A stretch of DNA of 6,189 nucleotides from Gammaproteobacteria bacterium (GTDB lineage: Bacteria; Pseudomonadota; Gammaproteobacteria; Methylococcales; Methylomonadaceae): the NCBI GenBank assembly GCA_024511045.1, contig JANEMG010000155.1, positions 1 through 6,189 of the forward strand, given 5' to 3'. The notes beneath the pieces are model-generated. The model saw only the letters and a program-made list of their open reading frames with translations, was not told where the DNA came from and did not search any database. Positions 1 through 6,089 of the stretch are shown here, one piece after another (the first letter of the stretch is position 1; each line of letters begins with the position of its first letter). The position numbers and the translations under genes were made by a program.

Positions 1-85
1 TTAACACACTGTATTAGACAGTAAAATCAGGCTTCATTCATCAATAACCTATTGTTTTTCAAGCGAAAGAAACAAAATAAACAAG

Positions 86-134
86 AATATTGCCAAGTAC
101 TAATTTATCCGCCATATTAGTTGGCTCTAATATT
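86..134. repeat. Imperfect AT-rich palindrome (stem-loop)
   Basis: The left arm (86-104) and right arm (116-134) share three blocks in inverted order: AATATT (86-91 with 129-134), GCCAA (92-96 with 121-125) and CTAAT (100-104 with 116-120). They are separated by an 11-base loop (105-115). Each arm has its own 3-base insertion relative to the other (GTA at 97-99, TCT at 126-128), so a folded strand has 16 base pairs with two bulges. No T-run follows, so it does not look like a factor-independent terminator. It could be a protein-binding site, a relic of a small mobile element, or a tail structure of an upstream gene outside the window. Confidence 0.55.
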
Positions 135-222
135 CATTGCTCCAAAAAATTGGGAAACTTCAGTTTATACCTTTCCTTGGGAAAAAATAAAAACAAGGGA
201 CTGTCCGGTTGAAAATGATCAA

Positions 223-250
223 AGCGTAAACAGCTGAGCGTAAACAGCTG
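223..250. repeat. Perfect tandem duplication of a 14-bp unit
   Basis: The unit AGCGTAAACAGCTG occurs twice head-to-tail (223-236 and 237-250), and the array is flanked by AAAGCG on both sides (221-226 and 251-256). The unit ends in the palindrome CAGCTG. Two adjacent identical copies about 150 bp upstream of the zapD start could be a paired operator or simply a replication-slippage duplication. Nothing in the window identifies a cognate regulator. Confidence 0.85.
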
Positions 251-397
251 AAAGCGACACCCAATTCTGAAAGTTCAAGGCGGCTGATGGACTTATGCGA
301 AGGGGATTTTCGGAAACAGCAATTCATTCTCGCTTTTTCAGTCGGTTTTTTATCAGGTCTCCCTCTCCAAGCCCCCACGCGACAGGTAATCTTGCTG

Positions 398-1168
398 GTG
401 AATACGACAACATATTACGAATTTCCGCTCAATGAACGAATCCGGGTGTTTATGCGCCTGGAACAGTTGTTTCTGCAGCTGGATCATTTCCTGGCCGGCA
501 CAACGGTATGGGACAAACGCGGCGCCATCAGCATTCTGCTGGATATCCTGACGATTTTCAGCCGCAACGACCTCAAATCCGAAATCCTCAAGGAACTGGA
601 CCGTCACTCGAAAATTTTGCATCAAATCGCCAGCAGTGACGGCGTCGATACCGGCAAACTGCAGGAAATACTCACCGAGCTCAATCAGATCAGTAAAAAC
701 ATCTATGCCGCGAATGGCAAGATAGGCATTGCCGTGATGGACAGCGAATTGTTCCAGAGCATTTCCCAGCGCAGCTCCATCCCCGGCGGCACCTGTTCAT
801 TCGATCTGCCTGCCTTTCATTACTGGCTGGAACAGGATGAAATCCAGCAGCAAAAAGACATGCAGCACTGGACCAGACCCTTTGCCAACATCCGCACCGC
901 CATCGACCTGGTGCTGAAATTTATCCGCCAGAGCAGCCCGCCCAAAAAGGAAATCGCCGAAGCCGGTTTCTATCAATCCACCCTGGACAGCTCCCTGCCC
1001 TACCAGTTGCTGAGAGTCGGCATCGACCGGTCCATACCCTGTTTTGCAGAAATCAGCGGCGGCAAACACCGCTTTACGGTCCGCTTCATGACGCCATCCA
1101 GCGATGGAGAACGACCCACGCAGAATACCAACGATATTCCCTTCGAGCTGACCCGCTGTCTGTTTTGA
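398..1168 (+). CDS. zapD: Cell division protein ZapD
   Basis: ZapD binds the C-terminal tail of FtsZ in the cytoplasm and bundles FtsZ protofilaments, stabilising the Z ring. The predicted protein is 256 residues, close to the ~250 usual for the family. The N-terminus (YYEFPLNERIRVFMRLE, residues 6-22) is the hallmark start of the family. SIPGGTCSFDLPAFHYWL lies mid-protein, and the end carries HRFTVRFM and the PFEL...C tail. I chose the GTG at 398 because it aligns residue for residue with the E. coli start (MQTQVLFEHPLNE). An upstream in-frame ATG at 287 would add 37 unlike residues in AT-rich sequence. The Shine-Dalgarno is weak (AGG at 384-386, 11 nt upstream); TTG at 392 is an alternative. 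The stop overlaps the yacG start by one base, implying translational coupling. Confidence 0.93.
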   Translation: MNTTTYYEFPLNERIRVFMRLEQLFLQLDHFLAGTTVWDKRGAISILLDILTIFSRNDLKSEILKELDRHSKILHQIASSDGVDTGKLQEILTELNQISKNIYAANGKIGIAVMDSELFQSISQRSSIPGGTCSFDLPAFHYWLEQDEIQQQKDMQHWTRPFANIRTAIDLVLKFIRQSSPPKKEIAEAGFYQSTLDSSLPYQLLRVGIDRSIPCFAEISGGKHRFTVRFMTPSSDGERPTQNTNDIPFELTRCLF

Positions 1169-1362
1169 TGAGCGACAAAATCATTCGCATCGTGAAATGC
1201 CCGATCTGCAGCCAGCCCGTTCCCTGGGTACAGGCGCAGCGCTACAAGCCCTTTTGCAGTGAACGCTGCAAATTGATCGATCTGGGCGAATGGGCCATGG
1301 AAGACAAAAGAATCCCGGGGGAACCGATATTTCCCGGTCCCGATAGTGAAGACCTGGATTGA
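1168..1362 (+). CDS. yacG: DNA gyrase inhibitor YacG (zinc-binding)
   Basis: YacG is a small cytoplasmic zinc protein; in E. coli it binds GyrB and blocks DNA binding by gyrase. The 64-residue product fits the family length (about 65). A four-cysteine zinc site is visible: C11-P-I-C14 and C30-S-E-R-C34, followed by the conserved stretch KLIDLGEWAMEDKRIPGE and an acidic tail. The ATG at 1168 shares its A with the zapD TGA. A TTG at 1165 is also possible, but the ATG gives the usual MSDK-like beginning. No good Shine-Dalgarno precedes it, so translation probably depends on ribosomes finishing zapD. The zapD-yacG order is conserved in gammaproteobacteria and is usually followed by mutT; here the mutT-like gene is convergent instead of co-directional. 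Confidence 0.93.
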   Translation: MSDKIIRIVKCPICSQPVPWVQAQRYKPFCSERCKLIDLGEWAMEDKRIPGEPIFPGPDSEDLD

Positions 1363-1396
1363 ACAGTTGCGCAGCGCTTCTTCGGGGACAGCTGCA

Positions 1397-2368
1397 TCAT
1401 CTCTGAAACATGCCGATACCGGCCACCCCCTGGGCGCCGGCCTGGCGTGCTTTTTTTACATCGTCCAGGGTCATCCCGCCCAGTGCATAGACCGGCAGAT
1501 TGACGTTCTCCAGCAGATCGGAAAACCTCTGCCAGCCCAGGGTCCTGGCGCCCGGGTGAGAGGCCGTCGGCAGCACCGGCGCCAGAACGGCAAAATCCAC
1601 GCCGATTTCCTCGGCATGCTGCAATTCTTCCGGATTGTGGCAGGAAGCCGCCAGCCAGCCGACATGATCGGGACGCGCCTGCAATTGCAATAAATGCCTG
1701 CTGGTCAGATGCACACCGTCTGCAGCCCTTTCAGCCACTGCCAGCATCGCCGAATTCACCAGCAGCCTTGCCCCCTGCTGCCGGCACATCGGATAAGCCG
1801 CAGACAGAAACCGTGCGACGGCTTTTTTGGACAGGGACTTGGCACGCAGCTGGATGAGCTTGATGCCGCGCTGCAGCAGTCTCAGCAGGCGTTCACTCAG
1901 CTCAGCCACTGAGCGGCCTTGCAGAATGGCATAATATTCAGGCAGCCTGGCCGCCGTGATGATCGGCAGATTGGCTTCGGGGAAGCTGAGGTCTGTCAGA
2001 CGATCGGGCGCCAGCCATTGCAGCGGCTGGCCTTCACAGCTTGCCGGCACGCCGGAATAGGCTTCCACGCTCCAGACATCCAGCTGCACCTGCAGATCCG
2101 GGTAGGCGTGGTTGATCCTGATCAATGGCTGCGACTGCAGGACGCCGATAGCCAGTTCCTCCCGCAGCTCCCGCAGCAGCGCCTGCTGTACCGTTTCGCC
2201 AGGCTCCACCTTGCCGCCCGGAAATTCCCACAACCCGCCCTGATGGGCGGCATCATTCCGGCGCGTGACCAGAATTTCTCCGGCCGGATTGCGGATCACG
2301 CCGACCGCGACCTGCAAGGGTGCGGCAACAGACGTCGCCAAACTGCATTCAGGTCCGGTATTCGGCAT
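1397..2368 (-). CDS. mutT: MutT-type Nudix hydrolase fused to a ThiE/TenI-like domain
   Basis: The N-terminal half should hydrolyse 8-oxo-dGTP and related oxidised nucleotides, preventing A:T to C:G transversions. With the ATG at 2368 the protein has 323 residues. The Nudix box spans G52-I74 (G52, E58, R66-E67, E70-E71), but the usual glycine near its end is Ala73. A thiamine-phosphate-synthase-like barrel follows from about residue 145: IQLRAK (172-177), LLVNS (202-206), GVHLTS (218-223), SCHNPEE (242-248), a P-T-A-S-H-P loop (266-272) and ALGGM (295-299). The Mg-binding aspartate expected after LVN (NDD in ThiE) is replaced by Ser-Ala, and GIHIGQED-like residues are changed, so real ThiE activity is doubtful. 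This fusion is common in gammaproteobacteria, often next to argJ. The start is uncertain: GTG 2398 and ATG 2386, 2380 or 2368 all overlap argJ, while TTG 2341 lies 7 nt past it and gives 314 residues. Confidence 0.9.
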   Translation of the reverse strand: MPNTGPECSLATSVAAPLQVAVGVIRNPAGEILVTRRNDAAHQGGLWEFPGGKVEPGETVQQALLRELREELAIGVLQSQPLIRINHAYPDLQVQLDVWSVEAYSGVPASCEGQPLQWLAPDRLTDLSFPEANLPIITAARLPEYYAILQGRSVAELSERLLRLLQRGIKLIQLRAKSLSKKAVARFLSAAYPMCRQQGARLLVNSAMLAVAERAADGVHLTSRHLLQLQARPDHVGWLAASCHNPEELQHAEEIGVDFAVLAPVLPTASHPGARTLGWQRFSDLLENVNLPVYALGGMTLDDVKKARQAGAQGVAGIGMFQR

Positions 2369-3560
2369 TGATGCGCACATAGTCATAGGAGAAATCACAG
2401 GTCAACACCTGCCCTGCCTCCTGCCCCCGGCCCAGATCGACAGTGACGGTAATTTCATCGCCAGCCATCACGCGCTGTCCATCCGTTTCCCGGTAATCGT
2501 CGGCCCGCCCGCCGTTTCTGACGATGCAGACATCCCCAAGATACATGACAATCCTGTCGATATCCAGATCGGCAATGCCGGCCCGCCCCACTGCGGCCAG
2601 GATTCTTCCCCAGTTCGGGTCGCTGGCGAAAAATGCCGTTTTCACCAGCGGGGAATGGGCAATGGTCTTGGCCACCTGCAGCGCCTCCTGCTCGGTCACT
2701 GCCTGCTGGACGACGATGCGGATGAACTTGGTGGCGCCTTCCCCGTCCCGGATGATGGCCTCGGCCAGGTCCTGGCAGACTTCCAGAACCGCCCCGGAAA
2801 ACTCGCGAATACCGCAACTCCCGGTGATTTCCGGCGCCGCCGAACAGCCGCTGGCCATCAGCACGCAGGCATCGTTGGTGGAAGTATCGCCATCCACGGT
2901 GATGCGGTTGAAAGTCTGCTCGACGGCCTGTTCCAGACACTGCTGCAGCAACGGTCGGGCAATTTTCGCATCGCAGCCGATAAAGGCCAGCATGGTCGCC
3001 ATGTTCGGCTGAATCATCCCGGCGCCCTTGGCAATCCCGGTAATGGTCATCGTCTCTCCGGCAATGGTCACTTGCCGGCTGCTGCCCTTGGCAAAGGTGT
3101 CGGTGGTCATGATGGCCCGGGCCGCCACCTCCCAGGCATGCTCCGACAGGGCTGCCAGCGCCGCCGGCAGGGCCGCGGCAATCTTTGCCGCCGGCAGGTT
3201 CTCCCCGATCACCCCGGTGGAAAAAGGCAGCACGCTTTCCGGCCGGGCTGCGACAAGTTCCGCCAAGGCCGCACAGGTGCTCTGCGCAGCACGGATTCCC
3301 TGGCGCCCGGTGCCGGCATTGGCATTGCCGGAATTGATCAGCAGCCAGCGCGGCTTTTTCTGCAGGTTCTCCCAGGCCAGCAGCACCGGCGCGGCGCAGA
3401 AGGCATTTTGCGTAAACACCGCCGCGCAGCTGGAACCCTCAGCCATGGCCACGACGGCGATGTCATCGCGCTGCGTCTGCTTGATGCCGGCATTCGCCGT
3501 ACCTATTGTTATTCCCGAAACCGGTTTCAGTTCCGGCAGTATATTTTCGCCTACAGCCAT
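2349..3560 (-). CDS. argJ: Arginine biosynthesis protein ArgJ (ornithine/glutamate N-acetyltransferase)
   Basis: ArgJ moves the acetyl group from N-acetylornithine to glutamate, recycling acetate in cytoplasmic arginine synthesis; some members also use acetyl-CoA to make N-acetylglutamate. The 403-residue length is typical. The self-cleavage site is intact: KGAGMIQPNMATML with the predicted cut between Ala188 and Thr189, giving alpha and beta chains with Thr189 as nucleophile. The oxyanion-hole Thr-Gly is visible at T115-G116 (FSTGVIGENLP), DGDTSTND lies in the beta chain, and the protein ends with the conserved INAEYRT. Whether it is bifunctional cannot be read from sequence alone. AAGG at 3570-3573, inside the end of the upstream transporter gene, is a plausible ribosome site 9 nt from the ATG. 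The gap to the transporter stop is 4 nt, so co-transcription is likely. Confidence 0.96.
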   Translation of the reverse strand: MAVGENILPELKPVSGITIGTANAGIKQTQRDDIAVVAMAEGSSCAAVFTQNAFCAAPVLLAWENLQKKPRWLLINSGNANAGTGRQGIRAAQSTCAALAELVAARPESVLPFSTGVIGENLPAAKIAAALPAALAALSEHAWEVAARAIMTTDTFAKGSSRQVTIAGETMTITGIAKGAGMIQPNMATMLAFIGCDAKIARPLLQQCLEQAVEQTFNRITVDGDTSTNDACVLMASGCSAAPEITGSCGIREFSGAVLEVCQDLAEAIIRDGEGATKFIRIVVQQAVTEQEALQVAKTIAHSPLVKTAFFASDPNWGRILAAVGRAGIADLDIDRIVMYLGDVCIVRNGGRADDYRETDGQRVMAGDEITVTVDLGRGQEAGQVLTCDFSYDYVRINAEYRT

Positions 3561-3564
3561 TAAC

Positions 3565-4710
3565 CTATACCTTGAAAAAAACCTTCACCCTGGCAATCCC
3601 TTCCACTTCCTGCTCGATCATTGCACATTTTCTCTTGATCTGTTCGATATCCTGCTGATTCGTGACGATCGCCTGCGGCATGATCACGTCCAGTTCCACC
3701 GATCCGTCCAGATAATGGATATTGACATCCTCGATGCAGCGGCTCAATTTGCCCAGATGGTGTTCGATGAAGGCCATCACATGCTCCCTGGACAGTGGAC
3801 TGTCCTTGTTCAGCCTGAACTCGTCATCCTCGGGATCGATATGCACCAGTACGTCCATGACATCGTCAAACTCCTCGATCAGCAGGTCCCTGACCTTGTC
3901 GGCAATCATGTGTCCTTCGGAAACGGTGATGCGGGGATCGACGACGATATGGGCATCGATGAAGGCGTCTTCCCCCATCTGCCGGGTGCGCAGCAGATGA
4001 ATTCCCTGCACGCCGTCGGTTTCCAGGATGACCTGGCGTATTTCCTGCACCAGTTCGTCCGGCAGCGACGTATCGACCAGTTCCTTGACGCTTTCCAGCA
4101 CCAGGTTCAGGCCGATCCTGGCCACCATCAGGGCAACGAGGATCGCCGCGACGGCATCGGCGAAAGGATATCCCAACAGTACCGCGATAATGCCAACCAA
4201 CACGACGACCGAAGAGAGGGCATCACTGCGGTGGTGCCAGGCATTGGCCAGCAGCAGCTTCGAGCGGGTACGCTTGGCGATGCGCTTGGTATATTGAAAC
4301 AGCCATTCATTGGCGAGAATGGAAAAAGCGGCAATACCCAGGGTTTCCCGGCTGGGAATCAGCAACAGTTCAGGGTGCAGCAGGCGCTTCGCGACATCCC
4401 AGACGATGCCGCCGGCAATAGCTATCAAACCGATACCCAGCAGTACCGTGGCCAGGGTTTCGAAGCGCCGGTGCCCGTAGGGATGTTCACGATCCGCCTC
4501 CCGGCTGCCCAGCTTGATGGCGATCAGCACGAAGGCGTCACTGAGCAGGTCCGACAGGGAATGAATGCCATCGGCGATCAATGCCGCGGAATGGCCGACG
4601 ATGCCAAATCCTATTTTCACGGCCGTCAGCAGCAGGTTGACCAGCGCAGCGACATAGGTCACCCTGGTCTTCAGCTTCAGCAGCTGCGCCGCATCGATTG
4701 TTTCAGCCAC
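3565..4710 (-). CDS. Cation diffusion facilitator (CDF) transporter with extended C-terminus
   Basis: An inner-membrane metal/proton antiporter of the FieF/CDF family, expected to export divalent metal ions. About six membrane segments fall between residues ~16 and ~204. The metal site in TM2 is H50-x3-D54 (within ADGIHSLSD) and in TM5 H159-x3-D163 (AWHHRSD); E. coli FieF has Asp instead of His at the first position. A His-Asp/His-Asp set is associated with zinc preference in the family, so zinc is my inferred substrate. A ferredoxin-like cytoplasmic domain occupies ~215-295. The protein then continues to 381 residues, against ~300 for FieF, with what looks like a second similar alpha/beta domain (~305-381). 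The start is GTG, overlapping the TusA-like stop by one base (TAGTG), with GGAGG 10 nt upstream (4721-4725) and GGGGAG closer. Confidence 0.93.
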   Translation of the reverse strand: MAETIDAAQLLKLKTRVTYVAALVNLLLTAVKIGFGIVGHSAALIADGIHSLSDLLSDAFVLIAIKLGSREADREHPYGHRRFETLATVLLGIGLIAIAGGIVWDVAKRLLHPELLLIPSRETLGIAAFSILANEWLFQYTKRIAKRTRSKLLLANAWHHRSDALSSVVVLVGIIAVLLGYPFADAVAAILVALMVARIGLNLVLESVKELVDTSLPDELVQEIRQVILETDGVQGIHLLRTRQMGEDAFIDAHIVVDPRITVSEGHMIADKVRDLLIEEFDDVMDVLVHIDPEDDEFRLNKDSPLSREHVMAFIEHHLGKLSRCIEDVNIHYLDGSVELDVIMPQAIVTNQQDIEQIKRKCAMIEQEVEGIARVKVFFKV

Positions 4711-4937
4711 TACTCCCCGACCTCCAAGACGATGATATATTCATGATTCTGTTCTTCCACCTGCAGCACGCGATGGCCGTTGATGCGGCACCAGGCGGGG
4801 ATATCCTGCAGCACCCCCGGGTCCGTGGCCACCACCTGCAGCCGATCGCCGGCATGCAGCTGCTTCACCCTGTCCTGCACCCGAATCACCGGCAACGGAC
4901 AAAGCAGGCGCCGGGCATCCAGAAACGCTTTATTCAT
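4710..4937 (-). CDS. TusA-like sulfurtransferase / sulfur carrier
   Basis: A 75-residue protein of the TusA/SirA-like family, which carries sulfur as a cysteine persulfide between cytoplasmic enzymes. The signature C13-P14-L15-P16 lies after a short first strand (FLDARRLLCPLPVIRV), followed by GDRLQVVATDPGVLQDIPAW and a C-terminal strand ending EYIIVLEVGE. All this fits the TusA two-layer fold, and the length is normal. The ATG at 4937 overlaps the TGA of the upstream PP-loop gene by four bases (ATGA), and GAGG lies 10 nt before it. The coupling suggests the two proteins are made together and that this one delivers sulfur to the PP-loop enzyme; that is inference. I leave the symbol blank because organisms often carry several TusA paralogues with different partners. 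Confidence 0.93.
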   Translation of the reverse strand: MNKAFLDARRLLCPLPVIRVQDRVKQLHAGDRLQVVATDPGVLQDIPAWCRINGHRVLQVEEQNHEYIIVLEVGE

Positions 4938-5974
4938 ACATGCCAGGCCTCGGGAATCTCTTCCGCGGTCATGGGCTTCACCTTCAGCAGCAGTTCCTGG
5001 TCCTTGTCCAGCACCTTCACCTGCACCTCCTGGGCATCCCGCCCCTGACCATAGCGCGCGGTGATCCGGGCCGCCAGGTCCAGATCCTCGCTGGAAGGAT
5101 GGCCGTCGATCAGCGTCAACGGCCCCCGGTGAGTGACCGCCTCCATGCTGATGAACTGCTTCCGGTAGCCCTGCAGGAAACGGTTTTCCCCTTCCTCCCG
5201 GGCGATGATCAGCTTGAAGTCCGGACTGGGCCGGATATGCCGCCCCACTTTCAGCAGCATCACATCGTCCAGATCGTAGTCTCTCCTGCCCCTCGCCTTC
5301 CACAGATCCACCAGCTTCACCGAGTAGTGCTCATCGGTCAGGAAGCAGCAGCCGCCGGCCGGCTGGGCATAGTCGACGAAACCGTATTTCTCCGCCAGGG
5401 CCATCTGCGGCTTGCGCGATCTGCCGCTGAAATCGTACAGCTGGTCACGCTTCACCCAGCCTTTCCATTCCGGCAGCGTCTCCGGCAGATTCAATGCGCA
5501 CAGCGGCCTGAGCAGCAGATCGTCGGCCCCCGATTCCCGGGCTACGATGGGCATGGTCTGTCGGCGCTGGGACATGGGACGCTGACCGATCACCTCCCCG
5601 GTGATGATGAAATCGAAGCCGTTTTCCACGATCCACTGCCTGGCCTTGTTGACCATGAAGATCTTGCAGTCCAGACAGGGATTCATGTGCGCGCCATAGC
5701 CATGTTTGGGGTTCAGGAGCACCTGCTTGTACTCTTCGATGATATCGATGATATGCAGCTTGACGCCCAGCTGCTCCGCTACCCACAGGGAATTGTTGCG
5801 CTTCGGTTTGGCCTTGTCCTTGCTGCGAATCGCATGGGTATGCCCTTCCACGCAAAAGCCGGTGAAGAAATTGATCCCTTCCACATGCACGCCCTGCTCC
5901 ATGACCACTTTTGCCGCCAGCATGGAATCCAGCCCGCCGGAAATCAAGGCCGCCGCTTTTTTTTGTTCACTCAT
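4934..5974 (-). CDS. MnmA/ThiI-like PP-loop ATPase with C-terminal NFACT-R-like domain (predicted tRNA thiolation)
   Basis: The predicted role is ATP-dependent adenylation and thiolation of a tRNA uridine. The 346-residue protein opens with a PP-loop, S12-G-G-L-D-S17, after a hydrophobic strand. NPCLDCKIFM (C100, C103) resembles the NPDxxCNxxIKF region of MnmA and QPAGGCCFLTDE (C209, C210) its STGICFIG region, so C103 and C210 correspond to the two catalytic cysteines. C100 adds a CxxC that could hold a persulfide or an iron-sulfur cluster. From about residue 243, VGRHIRPSPDFKLIIAREEGEN resembles the NFACT-R (DUF814) RNA-binding domain of NEMF/FpbA-like proteins. Such proteins are often labelled tRNA (5-methylaminomethyl-2-thiouridylate) methyltransferase, but no methyltransferase motif is visible. 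A TusA-like gene follows with a 4-nt overlap. The Shine-Dalgarno is poor; the ATG at 5974 is kept because the PP-loop must lie near the N-terminus. Confidence 0.85.
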   Translation of the reverse strand: MSEQKKAAALISGGLDSMLAAKVVMEQGVHVEGINFFTGFCVEGHTHAIRSKDKAKPKRNNSLWVAEQLGVKLHIIDIIEEYKQVLLNPKHGYGAHMNPCLDCKIFMVNKARQWIVENGFDFIITGEVIGQRPMSQRRQTMPIVARESGADDLLLRPLCALNLPETLPEWKGWVKRDQLYDFSGRSRKPQMALAEKYGFVDYAQPAGGCCFLTDEHYSVKLVDLWKARGRRDYDLDDVMLLKVGRHIRPSPDFKLIIAREEGENRFLQGYRKQFISMEAVTHRGPLTLIDGHPSSEDLDLAARITARYGQGRDAQEVQVKVLDKDQELLLKVKPMTAEEIPEAWHV

Positions 5975-6001
5975 GAGGTTCTGGAAATTAGAAAATCTGC
6001 C

Positions 6002-6030
6002 ATTATACGCCGTTCAGGATAATTTTTGCC
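6002..6030 (-). promoter_or_regulatory. Candidate promoter of the five-gene minus-strand operon
   Basis: The minus strand has a perfect TATAAT at 6002-6007, about 28 bp upstream of the PP-loop ATG, giving a short leader of roughly 20 nt. Seventeen bases upstream is GGCAAA (6025-6030), a poor match to TTGACA, so the promoter may be weak or activator-dependent. No other good -10 lies closer to the start codon. Confidence 0.5.
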
Positions 6031-6056
6031 GCCGCCCGCAAGGCGCTATCTATAAT
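6026..6056 (+). promoter_or_regulatory. Candidate divergent plus-strand promoter
   Basis: TTGCCG (6026-6031, four of six bases matching TTGACA) and a perfect TATAAT (6051-6056) are separated by 19 bp, slightly long for sigma-70. Transcription would start near 6063 and run towards the hairpin at 6090-6132. An AT-rich stretch can give TATAAT by chance, so this is tentative. Confidence 0.35.
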
Positions 6057-6089
6057 TAGTTAATATCTCTCTGCTAGAGTTTAGAGTAA

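Larger units (their letters stand above)
1..397. other. Non-coding, AT-rich region upstream of zapD
   Basis: I see no gene here. The first ~280 bases are clearly richer in A and T than the genes that follow, and short open frames on either strand lack family resemblance. The region contains an imperfect palindrome (86-134), a 14-bp tandem duplication (223-250) and a small perfect inverted repeat (ACTGT 8-12 / ACAGT 18-22). In many gammaproteobacteria zapD directly follows coaE, but no coaE-like C-terminus is visible in any frame. The promoter for zapD-yacG presumably lies here; I found no convincing -35/-10 pair. Confidence 0.6.

Noticed and set aside
164..200. TTTCC-TTG-GGAAA hairpin with A/T runs near 171-190
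   Set aside because: The stem is only five pairs and the run after it on the plus strand is A-rich, so it fits neither a terminator nor a clear operator.
287..397. ATG 287 as the zapD start
   Set aside because: The 37 extra residues have no match to the ZapD beginning, whereas GTG 398 aligns exactly with the E. coli N-terminus.
1363..1396. Bidirectional terminator between yacG and the Nudix gene
   Set aside because: GCAGC (1371-1375) and GCTGC (1391-1395) can pair, but the loop is 15 nt and there is no T-run on either strand.
2265..4746. Long plus-strand open frames opposite argJ and the CDF transporter
   Set aside because: Their translations are low-complexity mirror products of GC-rich coding DNA, with no family resemblance, and lie fully antisense to well-recognised genes.
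4938..5303. N-terminal extension of the TusA-like frame
   Set aside because: The upstream stretch is antisense-free but out of frame within the PP-loop gene and reads as Gly/Arg-rich noise; the ATG at 4937 gives the normal 75-residue TusA.
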